Assembly: GCF_946221105.1 (NCBI RefSeq)
Contig: NZ_CAMICL010000005.1
Location: forward strand, 1 to 64,000
Length of the DNA: 64,000 nt
Direction: 5' to 3'
From: an uncultured Corynebacterium sp.
Lineage (GTDB): Bacteria > Actinomycetota > Actinomycetes > Mycobacteriales > Mycobacteriaceae
Shown here in pieces: positions 24,782 through 33,537 of this stretch. Made by a program: the position numbers and the translations under genes. Numbering within the stretch: the first letter of the stretch is position 1; the number at the start of each line of letters is the position of its first letter. The notes under the pieces were generated by a model. It did no database searches, had not been told where the DNA came from, and saw only the letters and a program-made list of their open reading frames with translations.

Positions 24782-26268
24782 ACGTACGACGCTACTTCAG
24801 GCTCGCCGAAGTCGTGGTCCGGCGGGTAGTCGCGGACGGCGTAGTACTCCTGCATCTCCTCGCACTCCACTTCTCTCCAGTGCCATTCCAGCGCGGCGAG
24901 GATATCCAAAGAGTCCTCCGGTTGCTTTTCCGGCGGATACTCGAATGTCATGCCGAACCGGTCCTCCAGCGCGTGAATGGTGTCCATGCATGCGTCGTAG
25001 TCGAAGTCGTTTTCGTACTTTTCCACCGCGGAGTGGCAGCGGTTGTAGAACTCCGCCCGGTCTTTGCGCTTCTGGCGCCGTTTCTCCAGCGTCGTCTTCC
25101 ACCTGGGGTTCACCGGCTGCAGGTAGTCGGTGATGAACCCTTCGGGGGCAGCGACTTGGAAGGTGCCATCCGCGTGCAGCCACACGATTTCGCCGGTGAC
25201 CGGGTCTGGCACGTAGTAGACGCGTCGATCGGTCTTGAGGTTGTGATGGTGCGCGCACAGGCTGAACAGGTTGGACGCGGAAGTCTTTCCGCCCTCGTCG
25301 TACGGGATGCGGTGGTCCAGCTGGCAGTTTTCGGCCTTCACGTTGCAGCCGGGCCAGAGGCAGACCCCGTCGCGGGCCTGCACCAGCGCACGGATGGCGG
25401 CGGTGGGCACGTATGCCTCAGTCTCGGCGCGCTCCGCCTCGTCGAGGTCCACGATGTGGGGCGGGTTGTCCTCCAGCATCTGCTCCACCGCGGCGGTGCC
25501 GTCGGCGTCGGTCCAGCCGAAGTTCGGGATGTAGTAGGAGCTGCCCGGCGTCTTCGATGTGAACATGTGGAGCACGACCTTGGGCGTGGCGCGGATCTCG
25601 CCGGTGAGGATTGCCTTGATCGCGTCATCCTGCGAGAGTTTGTATTCGCGCGCCACCTGCTCGGTGTAGCGCTCCATCAGGCCGACCGTGGCGGGATCGC
25701 CCTCCACGTTCAACCCCGCGTCGCCGTCGTCCTGGCCGTAGAAGTGGCTCCGGCATGTGCCGAACGGCAGGTCTTTCTCTTTCTTCCGTTCCTTTATCTT
25801 CTTTTGGTTCGGTGCGAGGTCGGAATCGATGCGCTGGATCCGCTCGCGCAGGCGGCGACGCAGCGAGCTTGGCGACGGCAACTCCGCCCCTACCCGCTTC
25901 GGCGTGAACACCTTGATCAGATACTCATCCATGTCCGCGAGAATGTCTGGCGTGGCCAGGTCGTTGAGCCGGTTCAGCGTGGACTCAATGGCCGACAATC
26001 GCCGAACGTCCAGCCTTCGGGTCGCTTCCTGCAGCGCACGCAGCTTCGGCAGATCCGCCAATACCGAATACCCGAGAATCCCGCTCTCAGCCCAACTCTG
26101 ACTCTCCCCGACTGCCATCGCGATCGAATAGGCCTCTAGTTCGAAGTCCTCCACTTCCACCAACGGCTTGGCGTACCGGTGGAAGATCGCAAACTCCGCT
26201 TCCCGCATCGCCTGGCCTGCAGCTGCGACCGGGCAATCTTCTTTTTCTGTGACAAATGCTCCGCTCAT
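24778..26268 (-). CDS. DUF222/HNH endonuclease family protein inserted between ispD and ispF
   Basis: A 496-residue DUF222/HNH protein, only distantly similar to the copy at 4134. The DUF222 part is about 1-300; the HNH nuclease motif is CQLDHRIPYDEGG then NLFSLCAHHH, with a preceding CLWPGCN. The ATG has GGAGGG upstream. Its TGA overlaps the ispF start by four bases, so ispF translation is coupled to it. It has its own -35/-10 promoter and an SOS-like half-site. The gene was probably acquired into the isoprenoid block. Confidence 0.88.
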   Translation of the reverse strand: MSGAFVTEKEDCPVAAAGQAMREAEFAIFHRYAKPLVEVEDFELEAYSIAMAVGESQSWAESGILGYSVLADLPKLRALQEATRRLDVRRLSAIESTLNRLNDLATPDILADMDEYLIKVFTPKRVGAELPSPSSLRRRLRERIQRIDSDLAPNQKKIKERKKEKDLPFGTCRSHFYGQDDGDAGLNVEGDPATVGLMERYTEQVAREYKLSQDDAIKAILTGEIRATPKVVLHMFTSKTPGSSYYIPNFGWTDADGTAAVEQMLEDNPPHIVDLDEAERAETEAYVPTAAIRALVQARDGVCLWPGCNVKAENCQLDHRIPYDEGGKTSASNLFSLCAHHHNLKTDRRVYYVPDPVTGEIVWLHADGTFQVAAPEGFITDYLQPVNPRWKTTLEKRRQKRKDRAEFYNRCHSAVEKYENDFDYDACMDTIHALEDRFGMTFEYPPEKQPEDSLDILAALEWHWREVECEEMQEYYAVRDYPPDHDFGEPEVASYV

Positions 26269-26298
26269 CTCTCACCCTCCTTCCCGAAACTACTATCG

Positions 26299-26328
26299 AA
26301 CATAATGCCGACGCGTAACCGAAGTCAA
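26299..26328 (-). promoter_or_regulatory. Promoter of HNH-ispF unit, with SOS-like overlap
   Basis: On the minus strand TTGACT (26328-26323) and TATGTT (26304-26299) are 18 bases apart, a good sigma-70-type fit. The -10 overlaps TATGTTCGA, half of a LexA-like box (16-mer at 26296-26311, 9 of 12 fixed positions). The spacer region is AT-rich relative to its surroundings. Confidence 0.55.
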
Positions 26329-26409
26329 GGGTTTTTCAAAACTTTTTTCGGAATCTTTTTCGAACGACTAAAAACGCAAGAATCCCCCACGCATACCTAT
26401 AGCAAACGA

Positions 26410-26422
26410 CCCCGACACGGGG
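26410..26422 (-). terminator. Short hairpin after ispD
   Basis: Directly after the ispD stop the minus strand has CCCCG-TGT-CGGGG followed by a T-rich stretch (TCGTTT). The stem is only five pairs, so efficiency is uncertain. It would separate carD-ispD from the HNH-ispF transcript. Confidence 0.5.
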
Positions 26423-26423
26423 C

Positions 26424-27101
26424 TTAGGCTGCGCCGACCACGCTTTCCGCGAGCTTCAGATCCAGCGGGGTGGTGATTTTGAACGCCATGGGATCCCCCT
26501 CCACGGTCGCGACCCGAACGCCGAACCACTCCATCAAAGACGCGTCGTCGGTGGCGGCAAACGCGGGCTTTTCGGCGAGGTACTTCTCGTTCGCTTCACG
26601 CAGCATCCGCAGGTCAAAGCCCTGCGGCGTCTGCGCGGCGCGCAATGCGGACCGGTCCAGGGTTGCTTCGACGACCTCCCCCGACACCCGCTTCACCGTG
26701 TCCGCAACCGGCACCACGGGCACGACGGCGGGGGCACCGCCGAGCACCGCGTCGACCACGCGCGAGACCATCGCGGCGGGGGTTAACGCGCGGGCGGCGT
26801 CGTGGACGACCACGCAGGCGTCGTCAAGCGAAATCGCCCGCAATGCGGCGAAGATGGAGTCCGCACGCTCCGCGCCCCCGTGCACGAATTGAACCGCATA
26901 GCCCGCGAGAAGTTCGCGGGCGCGGGCTTCCATGTCCGGGCTGACCACAACGAGAATATGGTCGACGACCTCGGACATTGTCGCCACGGAGCGCTCGAGC
27001 AGGGTGCGGCCGCCGAGCTCCACGTACGCCTTGGGAACCTCGGCGCCCAAGCGGGTTCCCTGCCCGGCGGCGGCGACGACCGCCACAGTTTCGCGCCGCA
27101 A
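26424..27101 (-). CDS. ispD: 2-C-methyl-D-erythritol 4-phosphate cytidylyltransferase
   Basis: MEP-pathway enzyme, about 225 aa, transferring CMP to methylerythritol phosphate. The CTP-binding N-terminus is VAVVAAAGQGTRLG with the lysine in PKAYVELGG; VVVHDAARAL and the C-terminal FKITTPLDLKLAE are family motifs. No ATG is available: TTG at 27101, one base after the carD stop, is preferred; GTG at 27086 would lose only five residues. It is cotranscribed with carD. Confidence 0.9.
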   Translation of the reverse strand: MRRETVAVVAAAGQGTRLGAEVPKAYVELGGRTLLERSVATMSEVVDHILVVVSPDMEARARELLAGYAVQFVHGGAERADSIFAALRAISLDDACVVVHDAARALTPAAMVSRVVDAVLGGAPAVVPVVPVADTVKRVSGEVVEATLDRSALRAAQTPQGFDLRMLREANEKYLAEKPAFAATDDASLMEWFGVRVATVEGDPMAFKITTPLDLKLAESVVGAA

Positions 27102-27102
27102 T

Positions 27103-27693
27103 TTACTTGTCGTCGTCCTCGTCGTCGAAGGAGAGGTCGTCCAGATCCACCTCGTCATCGTCGTCGACCTGGCCCGGATCCACGGAAATACCGGCCTTGA
27201 CTTGCTCGTCGATGATGGCCTGGATCTGCTTGTCCATCTCCTCGACCTTCTTCTCGTCCACCGGCTCCGCCAGAGCAAGCTCGCCGACGAGAATCTGGCG
27301 CGCCTTGCCCAGCATGCGCTTCTCACCAGCGGAAAGGCCCTTGCCCTGATCGCGGCGCCAGAGGTCGCGGACAACCTCTGCGACCTTGTTGATGTCGCCG
27401 GACGCGAGGCGCTCCTGGTTGGCTTTGTAGCGGCGGGACCAGTTGCCCGCCTCCTCCACGTCCGTCTCGCGCAGCACGGAGAACACCTTCTGCAGGCCTT
27501 CCTCGTTGACCACGTCGCGCACACCGACAAGCTCGGAGTTCTTCACCGGAACGCGCACTTCAAGGTCCGAGTGGAGAATCTGCAGCACCAGGTAATCGAG
27601 CGTCTCCCCGCGCATCTCGCGCTGCTCGATATCGGCGATGCGGGCCGCTCCGTGGTGCGGGTACACAACCACTTCTCCGACCTTGAATTCCAT
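27103..27693 (-). CDS. carD: RNA polymerase-binding transcription factor CarD
   Basis: A CarD_CdnL_TRCF protein, 196 aa, that binds the RNA polymerase beta subunit and stabilises open complexes, especially at rRNA promoters. The Tudor-like N-terminus is MEFKVGEVVVYPHHGAARI; the helical DNA-binding part includes NWSRRYKANQERLASGD and ends in a strongly acidic tail (DDDDEVDLDDLSFDDEDDD). The ATG has AAGGAG upstream; the longer frame to 27750 is rejected. It heads the carD-ispD transcript and is divergent from lpqE, as in mycobacteria. Confidence 0.95.
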   Translation of the reverse strand: MEFKVGEVVVYPHHGAARIADIEQREMRGETLDYLVLQILHSDLEVRVPVKNSELVGVRDVVNEEGLQKVFSVLRETDVEEAGNWSRRYKANQERLASGDINKVAEVVRDLWRRDQGKGLSAGEKRMLGKARQILVGELALAEPVDEKKVEEMDKQIQAIIDEQVKAGISVDPGQVDDDDEVDLDDLSFDDEDDDK

Positions 27694-27874
27694 TGCGGCT
27701 CCTTGCGTCGTTAGGCGAAGTTCAGACCCCAACACCCTACCATCGAGCATTTTGCTTCTCGACGACCAAAGGTCGGCTCGCCCAATAGGGGGAGCAAGTG
27801 GGAAAACTTACTGTGCAGACGCTAGAGTAAGGCGGAGAAAACCCTCGAATGAGTTTGATGATGGAGGACACCCC

Positions 27875-28405
27875 GTGAAGTCCCTGAAGCGCGTCGCTGC
27901 CGCCGCCGTCGCTGGCTGCGCCACCCTGGCCCTCGTCGGCTGCTCCGCCGGCCAGATCACCCAGACCTCGAACCAGGTTGCGGCCGTCGACGGCGCAAGC
28001 GCCTCCACCGAGGACGGTTCCGTCTCCGTTCAGGACGTGACCGTGGTGCTGGCGGAGGACGGCCAGGCCGCCCTGAAGTTCACCGCCGCCAACCAGGACA
28101 CCTCCATGAAGGACCACACTCTGAAGTCCGTGGACGTGGACGGCAAACCGGCGACTGTGGCGGGCACCTCCGCGATCGCCTACAACTGCACCCTCGTGGC
28201 TGATTCCAAGGACGGCCTGGAGCGCATGCCGCAGGACAAGAACGACAACTGCATCGAGTACACCGCCACCTCCCTGGTGAACGAGGGCTTCGCCTACGGC
28301 GGCAACGTCCCGGTCACCTTCAACTTCGACACCGGCTCCGTGGATGTTGTGGCGACCGTGTCCGCACCGACGCTGGCCTCCGGCCAGGTGGACCGCGAGG
28401 TCTAA
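27875..28405 (+). CDS. lpqE: LpqE-like lipoprotein
   Basis: A 176-residue lipoprotein starting at GTG with KSLKRVAAAAVAGCATLAL then lipobox LVGC. The mature domain has a beta-sandwich feel (VTVVLAEDGQAALKFTA; VPVTFNFDTGSVDVV) and two cysteines (NCTLVAD; NDNCIEY). Position between carD (divergent) and radA matches M. tuberculosis lpqE, whose function is not settled. The ribosome site GGAGGA is six bases upstream. A terminator follows. Confidence 0.8.
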   Translation: MKSLKRVAAAAVAGCATLALVGCSAGQITQTSNQVAAVDGASASTEDGSVSVQDVTVVLAEDGQAALKFTAANQDTSMKDHTLKSVDVDGKPATVAGTSAIAYNCTLVADSKDGLERMPQDKNDNCIEYTATSLVNEGFAYGGNVPVTFNFDTGSVDVVATVSAPTLASGQVDREV

Positions 28406-28421
28406 GCTTCTGCTTGCGATA

Positions 28422-28446
28422 CCGCTGGTTTGACCAGCGGTTTTTT
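28422..28446 (+). terminator. Rho-independent terminator after lpqE
   Basis: CCGCTGGT-TTG-ACCAGCGG forms an eight-pair stem with a three-base loop, followed directly by six T residues. Confidence 0.9.
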
Positions 28447-28490
28447 CGTGTTCGAACACCGTGTCGGGGCCGTGTTATACGGTGTGGCGC

Positions 28491-29843
28491 ATGGCAAAGA
28501 AACCCCGTGTGATCCACACCTGCACCGAGTGCGGCTACTCCTCCCCGAAGTGGCTAGGCCGCTGCCCCGAGTGCGGGTCCTGGGGCACGCTCCAAGAAGA
28601 GGCGCCGGTTGCGTCGGGGCCGGTGAAGACGTCCTCGCTGACGCCGTCCGCTCCCGCGAGCCCGATCACAAAGGTGGAGGCCGCGGCGACGAAGACGGTG
28701 AAGTCCGGCATCCGGGAGCTGGACCGCGTACTGGGCTCCGGTGTTGTGCCCGGCTCAGTCGTGCTGATGGCGGGCGAGCCCGGCGTGGGCAAGTCCACCC
28801 TGCTGCTGGAAGTGGCGTCGCGGTGGGCGAAGCAGGGACGCAAGGCGCTCTACGTCACGGCGGAGGAGTCTGTCGGCCAGGTTCGCGCCCGCGCCGAGCG
28901 TACAGAGGCGCTGGTGGACACGCTGTATCTGGCCGCCGAGTCCAACCTGGACGTGGTGTTCGGGCACGTGGAGCAGCTGAAACCTTCGCTGCTGATTGTG
29001 GATTCGGTGCAGACCATGCACGCCGCCGGCGTCGAAGGCGTGGCCGGTGGCGTGGCGCAATCCCGCGCGGTAACGGCAGCGCTGACCACGCTGGCCAAGA
29101 CCACGAACATCCCTGTGCTGCTGGTGGGGCACGTGACCAAGGACGGCAATGTGGCCGGCCCGCGCGTGCTGGAGCACCTGGTGGACGTGGTGTTGAACTT
29201 TGAGGGGGACAGGCAGTCGTCGCTAAGAATGCTCCGGGGCATCAAAAACCGCTTCGGCGCCACAGATGAGGTCGGCTGCTTCGAGCAGACCTCCGGCGGC
29301 ATCCGGGAGGTGCCGGACCCGTCGGGGCTGTTCCTGTCGCACCGTGGGCAAACGCCGGACGGCTCGGCGGTGACGGTGGCGATGGACGGCGTGCGCCCCA
29401 TCCTCGCCGAAGTGCAGGCGCTGACCGTGGACCCTGTGAACAAGAGCCCGCGGCGCGTGGTTACAGGCCTGGATTTCAACCGGGTGCCCATGGTGCTGGC
29501 GGTGCTGCAGGCGCGCTGCGCGGAACGCACGAACGACAAGGACGCGTACGTGGCCACCGTCGGCGGGGTGAAGATCACGGAGACAGCCACGGACCTCGCC
29601 GTCGCGCTTGCCACGTGGTCGAGCCTGCACGAAAAGCCGCTGCCTGCGAAAACCGTGGTTGTGGGCGAGGTGGGGCTGGCGGGCGAGATCAGGCGCGTGC
29701 CTAACCTCGGCCGGCGCCTCCAAGAGGCGGCGCGCATGGGCTACACCGGCGCGATCGTGCCTGCCGGAGAGAAGCTGTCTATCGACGGCCTGACGGTCCG
29801 CCCCGTCTCCACCCTCGCGGAGGCGCTGTCCTTGCTACAGTAG
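28491..29843 (+). CDS. radA: DNA repair protein RadA
   Basis: A RecA-like branch-migration helicase, 450 aa. It has an N-terminal C4 zinc finger (HTCTECGYSS and CPECGSWG), Walker A GEPGVGKST, the RadA motif KNRFGATDEVG and a Lon-like C-terminal domain. The ATG at 28491 is used; the frame to 28461 adds unrelated residues. The 45-base gap upstream holds the palindrome GTGTTCGAACAC, possibly a damage-responsive site. In many relatives disA follows radA; here an unrelated gene does. Confidence 0.95.
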   Translation: MAKKPRVIHTCTECGYSSPKWLGRCPECGSWGTLQEEAPVASGPVKTSSLTPSAPASPITKVEAAATKTVKSGIRELDRVLGSGVVPGSVVLMAGEPGVGKSTLLLEVASRWAKQGRKALYVTAEESVGQVRARAERTEALVDTLYLAAESNLDVVFGHVEQLKPSLLIVDSVQTMHAAGVEGVAGGVAQSRAVTAALTTLAKTTNIPVLLVGHVTKDGNVAGPRVLEHLVDVVLNFEGDRQSSLRMLRGIKNRFGATDEVGCFEQTSGGIREVPDPSGLFLSHRGQTPDGSAVTVAMDGVRPILAEVQALTVDPVNKSPRRVVTGLDFNRVPMVLAVLQARCAERTNDKDAYVATVGGVKITETATDLAVALATWSSLHEKPLPAKTVVVGEVGLAGEIRRVPNLGRRLQEAARMGYTGAIVPAGEKLSIDGLTVRPVSTLAEALSLLQ

Positions 29844-29848
29844 GCGCC

Positions 29849-31189
29849 ATGAATGAGGGGGAAATTCAGCGGGCTATTCACGTGCTCCGCGAACACACGG
29901 CAGATTCACACCACGTTGTTGCAGTCATCGAGACAGCGACGTTTCTGTTGCGGGGAGGGTTGCACGACCAGGCGTTGGGCCTGGTCTCCGGCACCGAGCC
30001 GTTCATCGAGCATCCGGCGGAGGCGATGGGCGCCCTCGGGGAATTCTTCGCGGCCGCGGTGGACGCGGGGCTGGGGGAATATCCGCTCGTGCGGTTCACC
30101 TCCCCGCGCTGGCCGGGCACGGACCCGCAGGTGGCGTCGCTGGCGGAGGCGTTCGGGGGAAGGTGCAGGCGCGTGGATGGGTATTCCCTCGACCTGGCGG
30201 ATTTCGCGGACACGGTGGTGTTTTCGTTGACGGCTCCAACCGGGGCGCACCTGCCGGAGCCGGACCAGCTGGTGGAGCGGGTGATGGTGCTTCAGGACCT
30301 GGACCTTGGCACGGAGCAGGCCCGCCAGATCTTCGACGCGGCCGGCGCGGTGGCGTTCCACCCGTCGCTGGACTACGTGGTGGTGTTCCAGCTCGCGCTG
30401 CTTGCGGACGAGGCGCGGCGGCCCCTGGACACCCTGGCGTTTCTGGACGCGCTGTCACAGCTGCCGGAACGAATGTGCCCCGGCATGGAGGAAATTGATC
30501 TGCCGCTGGTGAAGGCCGCGAACTACATGGACTTGGGCGCCACTCGCGACGCCGCGGCGTGCCTGCTGCTGGACACCGCCGGCGCCGACCCGGACACCGC
30601 GCTGCGCCGGTATTCGCTTGTGATGCGCAGGCTGCTGCGCGCCGACGAGTTCGACGCCGCGCTGTACCTGGTCTCCCCCACCCAGGACATTGTGGACGCT
30701 GGGCAGGGTGCGCCGTTGTGGCGCCTGCAGGGGGCGTCGGCGGTGGCGCAGTGGGTCGCCTCCGCGGCCGATCCCGGGTTCGGTCAGCTGTGGCCGTCGG
30801 CGCGGAAACGTCTTGAGCTCGTGTTTTCCGAGTACATGGATAGCGGCGCGGCGGAAGGTCTGGGTTCTCAGTACGTCGGCAACGTGGTCACCGCGCTGCA
30901 GAAAACGCAGCGGGCGGCCATGGCAGTGGACCTGTCGTCGTGGGCGCTGCCGGCCGCCGCGAAGTCGAACAACCCGAGGGAAACCCTGTTCACGCTTTGC
31001 GACAACGCTGTGTCGCTGTTTTGCTGCGAGCGCTTCGAGGAATCCGCGATGGTGCTCGAGTCCGTGCACCAGAGGGCGCGCGAGGCCGGCGACGCGGAGG
31101 CGATGGGGTGGGCCGTGAACTACTTGCGCGACTTCGGGGTGTTCTCCGGAGCGCCCGCGTATTCGCAGGCGCTCGAGCGGCTTAGGTGA
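29849..31189 (+). CDS. Unidentified helical-repeat protein after radA
   Basis: A 446-residue, mostly alpha-helical protein starting five bases after radA. Helix pairs such as ATFLLRGGLHDQALGLVSG and ALRRYSLVMRRLLRADEF look like TPR-type solenoid units, and a cysteine pair (FCCERFEE) lies near the C-terminus. There is no signal peptide or membrane helix, so it is probably cytoplasmic. It has none of the diadenylate cyclase motifs (DGA, RHR) expected of DisA, which occupies this spot in related genomes. Function unknown. Its end overlaps the convergent gene by eight bases. Confidence 0.7.
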   Translation: MNEGEIQRAIHVLREHTADSHHVVAVIETATFLLRGGLHDQALGLVSGTEPFIEHPAEAMGALGEFFAAAVDAGLGEYPLVRFTSPRWPGTDPQVASLAEAFGGRCRRVDGYSLDLADFADTVVFSLTAPTGAHLPEPDQLVERVMVLQDLDLGTEQARQIFDAAGAVAFHPSLDYVVVFQLALLADEARRPLDTLAFLDALSQLPERMCPGMEEIDLPLVKAANYMDLGATRDAAACLLLDTAGADPDTALRRYSLVMRRLLRADEFDAALYLVSPTQDIVDAGQGAPLWRLQGASAVAQWVASAADPGFGQLWPSARKRLELVFSEYMDSGAAEGLGSQYVGNVVTALQKTQRAAMAVDLSSWALPAAAKSNNPRETLFTLCDNAVSLFCCERFEESAMVLESVHQRAREAGDAEAMGWAVNYLRDFGVFSGAPAYSQALERLR

Positions 31190-31871
31190 TGTTGAAGGGG
31201 CTGGCGTCGGACGCGTTCTCTCCGATCACGCCGTGCAGGAAGTAAGAACCGGCCTTGACTTCCGGCCGGTTGTCGCACTGCCCCGGCTGCGATGCGGTGG
31301 CGGACCAGCGGGCTTCCCAGCGGCGCTTCTCGCCCGGCGCAAATTCGACGGAGCCGGCGGCGACTGGCGGGTAGCAGTCGGTGTCGGACCAGATGCGGTC
31401 GTTGGTGGCCATGTCGTAGACCTCGAAGCGCAGCAGGTTGTCGTCCAAGTTGATCACGCAGTCGGTGTCCGTGGGGTTTTCCACCTCCATGTAGAACACC
31501 GGCTGGACCCCAACCGCATACGAGGGCTGGTTGCTGGAGGCGTGGATTTGCAGGTCAGCCAGTTCGCAGCTGCCCTTCTTCACCGGGGCGGCGGCGGTTT
31601 CCTCGCTCGGCTCGGTCGGTTGGGTGGGTGCCTCCGAAGATGACGGTGTCGTGCTCTCCTCGGAAAGCTGCACCGTCGGCTCGGTGGCCAGGGTGGTGGA
31701 CGGGGCTTCGGCGGTGGTTTCGGGAATGTTTTCCGTCTCGTCCGTCTTTCCGCTGCGGGCGAACGCGGACAGGCCCCACACCAAAAGCGCCACAACCACC
31801 AACAGGATGACGAGAGCCGCCACGCGGCGGCGCATGTAAATCTCCGGGGGCAGTGGGCGCTGGTTCGACAT
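31182..31871 (-). CDS. Membrane-anchored protein with Thr/Ser/Pro linker
   Basis: A 229-residue protein with a short cytosolic N-terminus, one membrane helix (about 15-37, RVAALVILLVVVALLVWGL) and a linker rich in T, S, E and P up to about residue 96. The extracytoplasmic domain has two cysteine pairs (GSCELAD, TDCVINL, TDCYPP, GQCDNRP), suggesting disulfides. Position between radA and carbonic anhydrase matches a conserved mycobacterial membrane gene. It starts nine bases after the carbonic anhydrase stop, so the two are one transcript. Confidence 0.78.
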   Translation of the reverse strand: MSNQRPLPPEIYMRRRVAALVILLVVVALLVWGLSAFARSGKTDETENIPETTAEAPSTTLATEPTVQLSEESTTPSSSEAPTQPTEPSEETAAAPVKKGSCELADLQIHASSNQPSYAVGVQPVFYMEVENPTDTDCVINLDDNLLRFEVYDMATNDRIWSDTDCYPPVAAGSVEFAPGEKRRWEARWSATASQPGQCDNRPEVKAGSYFLHGVIGENASDASPFNIT

Positions 31872-31880
31872 GCCTATAAC

Positions 31881-32501
31881 TTAATCGCCGAAGTTTTCGT
31901 AGGTGGTCTCGACACGGCCGTCGGACAGGCGGTAGCGCGCACCGACAACTCCGACGGTTTTGTGTCGCAGACCGGAAATGACGGACGGGATGCGGGCCAC
32001 CAGGTGCTCCGCACCGTTGCGCGCGTGGGCCTGCTCCACCTGCTCGCCGCGGGTTTTCGACTCGGCGACGGCCGGCGAGATCTTCTCCACGAACACGCGC
32101 GTCAGGCCCGGAGGGATGTCGCCGGACTCGAGCGCAGAAACAGCGGCCCCCACCGCGCCGCACTTCTCGTGGGCGAGGAAGAGCACGAGGTCGACACCGA
32201 GGCCGTCCACTGCGTACTCGACAGACGCCGACACTGCGGAGTCCACGCAGCCGCCGGCGGTGCGGATGACGAAGATGTCGCCGAAGCCGGCGTCGAAAAG
32301 CAGCTCAATGGGCACGCGGGAATCCGAGCAGCCCACCACACACACTGCCGGGTTCTGGCCGGAGGTGAGCTGCTGGCGGGTTGCGGGGTCGCGGCGCGGG
32401 TCCGCGGTATTGCCGGTGGCGAAGCGCTCGTTGCCGGCTTTTAGCAGCTCCCACACCTCGCGGGGTGTGGTGGCGGCCTGGAGATCGGTTACGTCAGTCA
32501 T
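31881..32501 (-). CDS. Beta-class carbonic anhydrase
   Basis: A 206-residue zinc enzyme interconverting CO2 and bicarbonate. Zinc ligands are in GCSDSRVP (Cys and the Asp-Arg dyad) and HEKCGA (His and Cys), the order of class beta. The ATG at 32501 gives MTDVTDLQAATTPREVW; longer versions run antisense to mutY. The start region is shared with the divergent mutY promoter. It is cotranscribed with the membrane protein downstream. Confidence 0.92.
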   Translation of the reverse strand: MTDVTDLQAATTPREVWELLKAGNERFATGNTADPRRDPATRQQLTSGQNPAVCVVGCSDSRVPIELLFDAGFGDIFVIRTAGGCVDSAVSASVEYAVDGLGVDLVLFLAHEKCGAVGAAVSALESGDIPPGLTRVFVEKISPAVAESKTRGEQVEQAHARNGAEHLVARIPSVISGLRHKTVGVVGARYRLSDGRVETTYENFGD

Positions 32502-32523
32502 GACCACTATTGTTGCACGCATT

Positions 32524-33381
32524 GTGACGAAACTGCGCTCAAACAAGATCATCGACTGGTACCGGGCCAACGCCCGCGAGCTGCCGTGGCGAAACTCGTC
32601 GACGTCCCCTTGGGGCGTGCTGCTCAGCGAGGTGATGAGCCACCAAACCCAGGTCGAGCGGGTCGCCCCGATCTGGCAGGAATGGATGGAGCGCTGGCCC
32701 ACCCCGGCGGCGTTCGCGCAGGCTGGCACGGATGAGATCCTGCGGGCCTGGGGAAGCCTGGGCTACCCGCGCCGGGCGCTGCGGCTGAAGGAATGTGCGC
32801 AGGTCATCGTGGATGAGCATGGCGGCGAGGTGCCGGAGGACGTCGATAAGCTGCTGGCTCTCCCCGGCATCGGCGACTACACCGCGCGGGCGGTGGCGTG
32901 CTTCGCGTACGGCAAAAACGTGCCGGTGGTGGACACGAACGTGCGGCGCGTGGTGGCGCGCGTGGAGCGTGGCGAGGCGCTCGGGTCGCCCGGCAAGAAG
33001 GAGATCGAGCAGGTTGCGGCGCTGCTACCTGCGGAAAACGGGCCGGAGTTCTCGGTGGGGTTGATGGAGCTCGGTGCGCTCGTGTGCACCGCGCGGGCGC
33101 CGAAATGCGGGGAGTGCCCGGTGAGTGACGAATGCGCCTGGCTCGCGGCCGGAAAGCCTGAGGCCGAGGTGAAGAAGCGCTCGCAGAAGTTTGTTGGCAC
33201 CGACCGCCACGTGCGAGGCAAGATCATGCGTCTGCTGCGCGAGTCCGAAAGCCCCGTTGAGCAAAAGCTTATCGACGCCCTCTGGCACGACCCCGCACAG
33301 CTCTCCCGCGCGCTATTTTCCCTGCTCGAAGACGGTCTGGCTGAACAGGACGAGAAGGGTTACTTCCACCTGCCGCGGTAG
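32524..33381 (+). CDS. mutY: Adenine DNA glycosylase
   Basis: Base-excision repair glycosylase removing adenine opposite 8-oxoguanine, about 285 aa. The helix-hairpin-helix is LLALPGIGDYTARAVACFAY with the catalytic Asp in VPVVDTNVRR; the 4Fe-4S loop follows the C-x6-C-x2-C-x5-C pattern from VCTARAPKCGECPVSDEC. GTG at 32524 is preferred because an ATG at 32500 would overlap the divergent carbonic anhydrase start; the added eight residues are the only difference. The 3' end overlaps the small DUF4236 gene. Confidence 0.92.
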   Translation: MTKLRSNKIIDWYRANARELPWRNSSTSPWGVLLSEVMSHQTQVERVAPIWQEWMERWPTPAAFAQAGTDEILRAWGSLGYPRRALRLKECAQVIVDEHGGEVPEDVDKLLALPGIGDYTARAVACFAYGKNVPVVDTNVRRVVARVERGEALGSPGKKEIEQVAALLPAENGPEFSVGLMELGALVCTARAPKCGECPVSDECAWLAAGKPEAEVKKRSQKFVGTDRHVRGKIMRLLRESESPVEQKLIDALWHDPAQLSRALFSLLEDGLAEQDEKGYFHLPR

Positions 33382-33530
33382 TGGAGCCCGCCAGGCAGCT
33401 TCACGTACACGCCGCCGCGGGAGTTGAAGGTGACCGGCCCGATCTTCCGTGATGCGGACACGCCGGACTTGGAGTAGTTGAGCCAGCTGCCGTCGCTGAT
33501 CTTTTGGCGCTTGCGGTACTGAATTCCCAT
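33360..33530 (-). CDS. DUF4236 mini-protein
   Basis: A 56-residue protein: MGIQYRKRQKISDG, LNYSKSGVSAS, then a Gly-rich VYVKLPGGLHYRGRWK end. This N-terminal RKRxKI...LN.SKSG pattern is typical of DUF4236. The ATG at 33530 lies seven bases after TAAGCT on the minus strand, so the gene is probably leaderless. The first 28 residues of the longer frame to 33611 have no family similarity. It overlaps mutY by 22 bases. Function unknown. Confidence 0.72.
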   Translation of the reverse strand: MGIQYRKRQKISDGSWLNYSKSGVSASRKIGPVTFNSRGGVYVKLPGGLHYRGRWK

Positions 33531-33537
33531 GGATGGG

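Noticed and set aside
32500..32523. mutY start at ATG 32500
   Set aside because: It would overlap the carbonic anhydrase start codon; the GTG at 32524 leaves enough residues before the conserved domain. It cannot be excluded.
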